Source: Candidatus Moraniibacteriota bacterium (lineage in GTDB: Bacteria; Patescibacteriota; Minisyncoccia; Moranbacterales; UBA2206). Taken from it: a stretch of 18,654 nt of DNA. Below the pieces are notes generated by a model. The model saw only the letters and a list, made by a program, of their open reading frames with translations. It did no database searches and was not told the origin of the DNA. Both the position numbers and the translations under genes were made by a program. This document shows, in pieces, positions 14,134 to 18,654 of this stretch; position 1 is the first letter of the stretch; each line of letters begins with the position of its first letter. The stretch lies in the NCBI GenBank assembly GCA_003482885.1, contig DMXN01000007.1, positions 18,759 through 37,412 of the forward strand, written 5' to 3'.

Positions 14134-15387
14134 GTGGAAGAAAACAATCAAAGCTTGAAAAAAAATAGAAGTATTTTCAAGAAAAGCTTGGCTGTTTTTT
14201 TTGTGGTCGCGGTTATTTTTATCAGCTATAATATTGGGTTCAATCAAGGAAAAAATATCGGTATTGTTCCCGCAAAAAATATTCCTCTCGGACAAGCGGT
14301 TATCGAGAATAAGTTTCAAAACAGTACGGTTGATTTTTCTTTGTTTTGGAAAACTTGGGATATTCTTAAAAAGAAACATATTGATAGCGATAAATTGGAC
14401 GCGCAAAAAATGGTTTATGGCGCGATTTCCGGAATGCTGAAAGCCGCCGGCGATCCTTATACTTCTTTTTTCGATCCGGAAGCTAGCAAAGCTTTTTCAG
14501 AGGAGCTAGAGGGTAGTTTTGAAGGAATCGGCGCCGAGTTGGGAGTTAAGGATAATTTACTCACCGTTGTCGCGCCACTGGATGAATCGCCGGCTCAAAA
14601 GGCCGGATTGCGAGCGGGAGATAAAATATTAAAAGTCGGCGATAAAATTATCGCCGATATGACCATTGACGAATCGGTAAGTTTAATCAGAGGAAAAAAA
14701 GGCACGGAAGTGATTTTAACTATTTTACCCAACGGAGAAAAAAGTGCCAAAGAAATTACAATTGTTCGCGATACGATTGAGGTGAAAAGCGTTAAATTGG
14801 ATTTCAAAGATGATGACATCGCGCTTATTGAAATTACTAAATTTGGAGAAAATACTGATAAAGAATTCAACTCGGCTGTTAAAACGGTATTGGCGAAAAA
14901 TACCAAAGGCATAATTTTGGATTTGAGAAATAATCCGGGAGGACTTTTGGATAAGTCAATATTGATCGCCAGCAAGATGATTCCCAAGGGAAAAGTGGTG
15001 GTGGTTGAGGAAGATAGCGCCGGAAAAAAAGAAAAGTTTTCCACGACGGGAGGCGATAGTCTTAGTGGCGTTTCTATGGTAGTATTAATCAACGAAGGTA
15101 GCGCCAGCGCTTCGGAAATCTTGGCGGGAGCGTTAAGAGACAATCAAGGAATAACGCTTATTGGAGAAAAATCTTTCGGCAAAGGAACAGTGCAAGAATT
15201 GATCGGGTTGCCGCAAGGTTCCAGTATTAAAGTTACCGTCGCCAAATGGCTCACACCCAACGGAGATTATATAATGGATAAAGGCATTACCCCTGACATA
15301 GAAGTGGAGCTAACCACGGATGATTATAATAACAACAGAGATCCGCAATTGGACAAGGCGCTGGATGTTTTAAAAGAAAGATTGTAA
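14134..15387 (+). CDS. S41 family C-terminal processing protease (CtpA/CtpB/Prc type)
   Basis: This 417-residue protein starts with GTG at 14134; a TAG in frame at 14119-14121 leaves no better upstream start. An N-terminal helix (~17-35) anchors it outside the membrane. A PDZ domain (~128-205, 'GIGAELGVKDNLLTVVAPL...SPAQKAGLRAGDKILKV') gates access, and the S41 domain (~210-385) has the Ser-Lys dyad. By the 25-residue spacing known from E. coli Prc, the nucleophile is Ser325 in 'GSASASEIL' and the base is Lys350 in 'FGKGTVQEL'. The 'LDLRNNPGG' strand is also typical. Such proteases trim C termini of envelope proteins or act in signalling. It follows the LCP gene, so both probably serve envelope maintenance. 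The stop codon is directly followed by the toxin-antitoxin promoter. Confidence 0.96.
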   Translation: MEENNQSLKKNRSIFKKSLAVFFVVAVIFISYNIGFNQGKNIGIVPAKNIPLGQAVIENKFQNSTVDFSLFWKTWDILKKKHIDSDKLDAQKMVYGAISGMLKAAGDPYTSFFDPEASKAFSEELEGSFEGIGAELGVKDNLLTVVAPLDESPAQKAGLRAGDKILKVGDKIIADMTIDESVSLIRGKKGTEVILTILPNGEKSAKEITIVRDTIEVKSVKLDFKDDDIALIEITKFGENTDKEFNSAVKTVLAKNTKGIILDLRNNPGGLLDKSILIASKMIPKGKVVVVEEDSAGKKEKFSTTGGDSLSGVSMVVLINEGSASASEILAGALRDNQGITLIGEKSFGKGTVQELIGLPQGSSIKVTVAKWLTPNGDYIMDKGITPDIEVELTTDDYNNNRDPQLDKALDVLKERL

Positions 15388-15415
15388 TTGACATTAAATC
15401 AGTATTTCGTATAAT
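15388..15415 (+). promoter_or_regulatory. Consensus sigma-70 promoter of the toxin-antitoxin module
   Basis: TTGACA (15388-15393) and TATAAT (15410-15415) both match consensus perfectly with 16 bp between them. It begins at the base after the protease stop. The start of transcription would be near 15422, only a few bases before the ATG at 15428, so the first ORF would be almost leaderless. Confidence 0.85.
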
Positions 15416-15427
15416 AAAGACAAGCTT

Positions 15428-15523
15428 ATGGAAACAATAAAAGAAAAAATTTTAGAGATAATTCAAAAACAGTCGTTGTCGTTTGCAGATTTGAAAAGCT
15501 GGAAATCTGTTATAGAAAAATAA
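15428..15523 (+). CDS. 31-codon ORF before the Panacea gene (small protein, leader or remnant)
   Basis: ATG at 15428 opens 31 codons and ends with TAA at 15521-15523, 5 bp before the Panacea gene. The peptide begins 'METIKEKILEIIQKQSLSFAD', which reads like the first helices of a winged-helix domain, and ends 'LKSWKSVIEK'. It sits directly behind the strong promoter. It is in a different frame from the Panacea gene, so it is not simply its N terminus. It could be a leader peptide that couples translation, a tiny protein, or the broken head of a DNA-binding antitoxin. Nothing proves expression. Confidence 0.4.
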   Translation: METIKEKILEIIQKQSLSFADLKSWKSVIEK

Positions 15524-15528
15524 ATTAT

Positions 15529-16023
15529 ATGGTTTTGCATACTGAAAAATACAAACAAGTCATTCTTTATCTTTGCGCCAAATTGGGCAAAGAAGTGCGA
15601 GGAAAGAAAAAACTGGCGAAATTGCTATATTTCGTTGATTTTGATTTTTTTGAAAAAAATCAAAAATATTTTACCGGCGATAAATATAAAGCGTTGCCGA
15701 TGGGGCCGTTTCCCGTTTCTATGGAAAAAATAACCAAAGAAATGGTAAAAGAAAAAGCGCTAAAAATAGAGGCGGTGCAAGAACATAGCGGATACAATGC
15801 AACAGAAATTTACAAGTGTCTTCAAGATCCGAAAATTTCTTTATTTAGCAAAGAAGAAAAAGAAATGCTTGACCGAGTGATTATGAAATATGGACATCTG
15901 AACGGAAAGCAACTGGAAGATTTAACACATATGGAAGCGCCCTTTTCCGGAACGAAACAAAATGAAGAAATATTTTACGAGTTGGCTTTTTATCGCGGAA
16001 CGGATTTTAAAAACAATGATTGA
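15529..16023 (+). CDS. Panacea/SocA-domain protein, probable antitoxin
   Basis: The 164-residue protein fits the Panacea domain (formerly DUF4065, SocA-like). The block 'KKLAKLLYFVDFDFFEKNQKYFTGDKYKALPMGPFPV' (residues 27-63) is the family signature, followed by a helical half with 'LDRVIMKYGHLNGKQLEDLTH', also typical. Panacea domains neutralise many unrelated toxins (PanA in PanAT systems), and SocA is an antitoxin and proteolytic adaptor in Caulobacter. Here the gene overlaps the next ORF by 8 bp, the usual antitoxin-first order. It has no clear Shine-Dalgarno; translation may follow the 31-codon ORF. Codon use resembles the host, so the module is not a very recent arrival. Antitoxin function is inferred from family and neighbour. 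Confidence 0.85.
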   Translation: MVLHTEKYKQVILYLCAKLGKEVRGKKKLAKLLYFVDFDFFEKNQKYFTGDKYKALPMGPFPVSMEKITKEMVKEKALKIEAVQEHSGYNATEIYKCLQDPKISLFSKEEKEMLDRVIMKYGHLNGKQLEDLTHMEAPFSGTKQNEEIFYELAFYRGTDFKNND

Positions 16024-16375
16024 TTTTATTTTGCATCCTTCATTTGAAAAAGAAGCCGCCAAATTGAAACGGCGGTTTTATTTAGACAAGGCGTTGGAGT
16101 CATTTAAAATGTTGTGCGAGTTTCAATTTCATCCGCTCAATCCTCAGCAAAGAATCGCTTCCGTAAAATTGCACAGGGTTACGCAAAATGATTTGTGGAG
16201 CATTTGGAAAATTGAATTGGCGGTGCCGAATTTGCGACCAAATCAATTTCCGAGAGTTTGGTTCGCGGTAAAAGGTTCAAATATAGCTTTTTTATGCATC
16301 GCTTCCTATATTGATAATTACAGTGATAATCAAATGAATCAGGAAGCGGTCGGAAGAGTTGAGGATATTTTTTAA
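16016..16375 (+). CDS. RelE/ParE-like toxin candidate
   Basis: The start is placed at the ATG at 16016, which overlaps the Panacea gene by 8 bp and gives 119 residues; an in-frame ATG at 15962 would add 18 residues that lie wholly inside the antitoxin gene. The order of elements matches the RelE/ParE fold: 'HPSFEKEAAKLKRRF' (an N-terminal strand and charged helix), a second helix, 'RIASVKLHRV', 'WSIWKIELAV' and 'RVWFAVKGSNIAFLCIASYIDN', the last three as successive strands. RelE enzymes cut mRNA on ribosomes and ParE enzymes poison gyrase. The likely target here is unknown. Weak similarity to named subfamilies means that the assignment rests on fold pattern and operon order. The next gene, rplI, starts 13 bp later. 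Confidence 0.65.
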   Translation: MIDFILHPSFEKEAAKLKRRFYLDKALESFKMLCEFQFHPLNPQQRIASVKLHRVTQNDLWSIWKIELAVPNLRPNQFPRVWFAVKGSNIAFLCIASYIDNYSDNQMNQEAVGRVEDIF

Positions 16376-16388
16376 TAATCATAAAACT

Positions 16389-16832
16389 ATGCAAATAATT
16401 TTATTGCAGGATGTCGAAAATCTGGGAAAAAAAGGAGAAGTTAAAAATGTTTCCGACGGTTACGCGCGGAATTTTCTTTTTGCCAAAAAAATGGCTCAAT
16501 CGGCAACCAAAGACGCGCTTAATCAATTGGAGCTGAATAATAAAAAAGAAAAAGAAGCGGAGTTGGAGAGTTTGGAAAAAACAAAAAAACTGGCGATAGA
16601 ATTAAACGACAAGTTGATAGAAATCAAAGCTAGGAGTAAGGATGGAAAGTTGTTCGGTTCGATTTTGGTCAAAGATGTTGTCAAAGCATTGAGCGATATC
16701 GGAGTTAATGTTTCAGAAAAAGCCGTGATAATGCCGGCGCATATTAAAGAAATCGGCGAGTATGAAATAAGAATTGTTTTAGATCAAAACATTGAAACAA
16801 AAATAAAATTGAAAATTTCAGAAGAGGCGTAA
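16389..16832 (+). CDS. rplI: 50S ribosomal protein bL9
   Basis: The start is the ATG at 16389, not the upstream in-frame ATG at 16359, because L9 proteins begin with 'MQIILLQDVENLGKKGEVKNVSDGYARNFLF' (first residues seen here) and the extra ten residues do not belong. The 147-residue length fits the family (~149). The N-terminal rRNA-binding domain (1-~50), a long connecting helix rich in Lys and Glu (~45-80), and the C-terminal domain (~80-147, 'DGKLFGSILVKDVVKAL') are all present. L9 spans the large subunit surface and helps reading-frame maintenance. It has no clear promoter of its own, so it may be read from the toxin-antitoxin promoter. A strong terminator follows 29 bp later. Confidence 0.97.
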   Translation: MQIILLQDVENLGKKGEVKNVSDGYARNFLFAKKMAQSATKDALNQLELNNKKEKEAELESLEKTKKLAIELNDKLIEIKARSKDGKLFGSILVKDVVKALSDIGVNVSEKAVIMPAHIKEIGEYEIRIVLDQNIETKIKLKISEEA

Positions 16833-16861
16833 TATAAATTCGGTCTATTTCTTAAAAAACA

Positions 16862-16888
16862 AAAAAGTCGCGGGGGAAGCGACTTTTT
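16862..16888 (+). terminator. Rho-independent terminator after rplI (bidirectional form)
   Basis: AAAAAGTCGC (16862-16871) pairs with GCGACTTTTT (16879-16888), 10 bp, loop GGGGGAA. The A and T tracts make it able to act on either strand. Confidence 0.9.
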
Positions 16889-16906
16889 ATCTGTAAAAAA
16901 AGCCGC

Positions 16907-16987
16907 TTGTCATTCCCGCGGAGGCGGGAATCTAGTGTATAAGCCAAGCGATGCGATACTGGATCCCCGCCTCCGCGGGGATGACAA
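16907..16987. repeat. REP/BIME-like element: two inverted REP hairpins
   Basis: An 81-bp unit lies between terminator and pyrG. Its ends are inverted repeats of ~28 bp beginning TTGTCAT and ending ATGACAA. Each arm folds by itself: ATTCCCGC-GGAG-GCGGGAAT on the left and ATCCCCGC-CTCC-GCGGGGAT on the right. The two arms differ at three positions, and the two in the stem are compensatory, so each hairpin stays perfect. This family of GTCATTCCCGC...GCGGGAATC repeats is scattered through many bacterial genomes. Spread by a RAYT-type transposase is inference; none is in the window. Confidence 0.85.
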
Positions 16988-17035
16988 CAACTGCGCAAAT
17001 ACCAATTATAAATAATTTTTTTAATTCATATAAAT

Positions 17036-18654
17036 ATGAAACAAAACAGAAAGTACATCTTTGTCGTTGGGGGAGTGATGAGCGGAGTGGGCAAGGGGAT
17101 TGCAACATCTTCAATCGGAATAATTTTAAAAGCTAGAGGTTTTAAGGTGACGGCTATAAAAGTCGATCCTTATATTAATGTTGATGCCGGCACTATGAAC
17201 CCGACGGAACACGGAGAAGTTTTCGTTTTGAACGACGGGTATGAAACCGATCAGGATATGGGAAACTATGAAAGATTTTTAGATATCACTATTCCCAACG
17301 ACAACTATATGACCACCGGAAGAGTTTATGAAACAGTTATTCATCGCGAGCGGAATTTGGGCTATGGCGGAAAATGTGTGGAAGTTGTTCCGCATATTCC
17401 GTTAGAAGTGATTGACAGAATTGAAAAGGCTTCGGTGAAAGCTAAGTCGGATATAACTTTGATTGAAATCGGCGGAACGATCGGAGAATATCAAAACATT
17501 CTTTTTTTGGAAGCGGCGAGAATGATGAAAATAAAATATCCGGAGGATGTGATGTTTGTGATGGTTAGCTATTTGCCGATTCCTTCCAAAATAGGGGAAA
17601 TGAAAACCAAACCGACGCAGTATGCCGTAAGAACTTTGAATGGAGCCGGAATTCAACCGGATGTGATTATCGCTAGAAGCGAAACTTTTCTTGATCAGAA
17701 AAGAAAAGAAAAAATAGGGATGTTTTGCAATATTTCCGAGCGTTATGTTATTTCCGCTCCCGACGCGGACAATATTTATGAAATTCCGATTAATTTCGAG
17801 CGGGATGATTTAAGCCGTTTGATTTTGAAGAAATTAAACTTGCCGACAAATAGGAAGTCAAATATGAAAGACTGGTATAATTTTATCGACGATATTAAAA
17901 ATGTCAAAGAAAAAATAAAAATCGGCGTGGTGGGAAAATATTTCGGCACCGGCGATTTTGTTTTATCGGACGCGTATATCAGCGTAATCGAAGCGATTAA
18001 ACATGCGACTTATAAAAACAAATTGGTGCCGGAAATTTCTTGGATTAACAGTGAATTATTTGAAAAAGAGCCCAATAAATTGGAAGATTTGAAAAATTAT
18101 GATGGAGTGGTTATTCCTGGAGGCTTTGGTTCGCGAGGAATTGAAGGAAAAATCAGCGCGATTAAATTTTTGCGGGAAAATAAAATTCCGTTTTTAGGAC
18201 TTTGTTACGGAATGCAGTTGGCGGTGATTGAGTATGCGAGAAATGTTTTGGGAATGAAAGATGCTAATACAACAGAAATTGATCGCGAAACAAAAAATCC
18301 GGTAATTGATATTATGCCGGAGCAAAAGAAAAATTTAGAAGATAAGAATTTCGGCGCGACAATGCGCTTGGGCGCTTATCCAGCCATTCTTAAAAAAGGC
18401 ACCATTGCTTTCGGCGCGTATAAAAAAGCGAAGATTTCCGAACGGCACAGGCACCGTTGGGAAGTTAATCCGGAATATATCGAAAGAATTGAAAAAGCCG
18501 GAATGATTTTTTCCGGTCAATCGCCGGACGGAAAACTGATGGAAATAGTCGAATTGCCAAAATCCGTCCATCCGTTTTTTGTTGGCGTCCAATTCCACCC
18601 AGAACTGATTTCTAGACCGCTAACAGCTCACCCGCTGTTTTTTGAGTTTATGAA
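17036..18654 (+). CDS. pyrG: CTP synthase (3' end just outside the window)
   Basis: The frame runs 539 codons to the right edge without a stop; full CTP synthases are ~535-550, so only a few codons are missing. The enzyme turns UTP into CTP with ATP and glutamine. The synthase domain (1-~270) has the P-loop 'GGVMSGVGKGIATSS' (12-26), 'KVDPYINVDAGTMNPTEHGEVF' and 'EIGGTIGEYQN'. The glutaminase domain (~300-end) has 'VIPGGFGSRGIEGK', the nucleophile Cys390 in 'GLCYGMQLAV', and His521 and Glu523 in 'VQFHPEL'. All catalytic residues are present. Some conserved text differs from E. coli (CYGMQ for CLGMQ, a longer GEYQN loop), as I recall from other CPR sequences. The ATG start has an AT-rich leader without a Shine-Dalgarno, and no clear promoter was found beyond the REP element. 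Confidence 0.97.
   Translation, partial: MKQNRKYIFVVGGVMSGVGKGIATSSIGIILKARGFKVTAIKVDPYINVDAGTMNPTEHGEVFVLNDGYETDQDMGNYERFLDITIPNDNYMTTGRVYETVIHRERNLGYGGKCVEVVPHIPLEVIDRIEKASVKAKSDITLIEIGGTIGEYQNILFLEAARMMKIKYPEDVMFVMVSYLPIPSKIGEMKTKPTQYAVRTLNGAGIQPDVIIARSETFLDQKRKEKIGMFCNISERYVISAPDADNIYEIPINFERDDLSRLILKKLNLPTNRKSNMKDWYNFIDDIKNVKEKIKIGVVGKYFGTGDFVLSDAYISVIEAIKHATYKNKLVPEISWINSELFEKEPNKLEDLKNYDGVVIPGGFGSRGIEGKISAIKFLRENKIPFLGLCYGMQLAVIEYARNVLGMKDANTTEIDRETKNPVIDIMPEQKKNLEDKNFGATMRLGAYPAILKKGTIAFGAYKKAKISERHRHRWEVNPEYIERIEKAGMIFSGQSPDGKLMEIVELPKSVHPFFVGVQFHPELISRPLTAHPLFFEFM

Noticed and set aside
14595..15143. 182-codon - strand ORF opposite the S41 protease
   Set aside because: Antisense to the conserved PDZ and catalytic region; no independent support.
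16981..17012. Promoter for pyrG using the REP end (ATGACA) and TATAAA
   Set aside because: The 20-bp spacing is too long for a reliable sigma-70 promoter.
16951..17136. Small ORF across the REP element and the start of pyrG
   Set aside because: Its first half is the translation of the inverted repeat ('RYWIPASAGMT', a well-known spurious peptide), and the rest is a shifted reading of pyrG.
1..18654. CRISPR array, rRNA, insertion sequence or integrase
   Set aside because: No regularly spaced direct repeats, rRNA-like segments or transposase/integrase motifs were seen anywhere in the window.

Overview
The window (18,654 bp) looks like a chromosomal segment of a Candidate Phyla Radiation / Patescibacteria bacterium, most like Parcubacteria (possibly Moranbacteria-like; the rank is inferred, no rRNA is present). 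The grounds are a membrane-anchored protein of the type usually auto-annotated as 'baseplate J-like' in these phyla, an ECF sigma factor tied to a split MacB/YknXYZ-type transporter with small membrane proteins, a class III (anaerobic) ribonucleotide reductase, an AT-rich genome with little intergenic space, and starts that almost all lack a Shine-Dalgarno sequence. TGA, TAA and TAG all act as stops, so the code is standard bacterial. All genes read on the + strand.

Layout. (1) 1-2543: the 3' end of an FtsA/PilM-like actin-fold ATPase and a single-pass membrane protein. (2) 2610-2680: tRNA-Gln(CUG) behind its own promoter. (3) 2744-3301: an ECF sigma factor. (4) 3302-5750: a clearly more AT-rich island holding a beta-class DNA methyltransferase, an MvaI/BcnI-family restriction endonuclease and an unknown four-helix membrane protein. 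(5) 5883-9831: a small membrane protein (candidate anti-sigma partner), a DUF5666-like protein, a membrane fusion protein, an ABC ATPase and an FtsX/MacB permease, closed by a terminator at 9864-9890. The island seems to have split the sigma gene from this operon. (6) 9832-12733: nrdR and nrdD, with a near-consensus NrdR box and a perfect DnaA box upstream. (7) 12873-15387: a LytR-CpsA-Psr protein and an S41 (CtpA/Prc-type) protease, both cell-envelope functions. (8) 15388-16375: a consensus promoter, a 31-codon ORF, a Panacea/SocA-domain antitoxin candidate and an overlapping RelE/ParE-like toxin candidate. (9) 16389-16832: rplI (bL9). (10) 16862-16987: a terminator and an 81-bp REP/BIME-like inverted pair. 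(11) 17036-end: pyrG, missing only its last few codons.

How the parts work together. The sigma factor, the membrane protein and the transporter probably form an envelope-stress or export regulon like the sigma-W-controlled yknWXYZ of Bacillus subtilis. NrdR would repress its own operon and nrdD according to nucleotide state, which also fits the downstream CTP synthase in nucleotide supply. The restriction-modification and toxin-antitoxin cassettes are accessory genes set between housekeeping genes. The most interesting items are the sigma/transporter regulon split by the restriction island, the Panacea-type toxin-antitoxin pair sitting 13 bp ahead of rplI, and the REP pair whose arms show compensatory changes. 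No intergenic stretch exceeds 300 bases.
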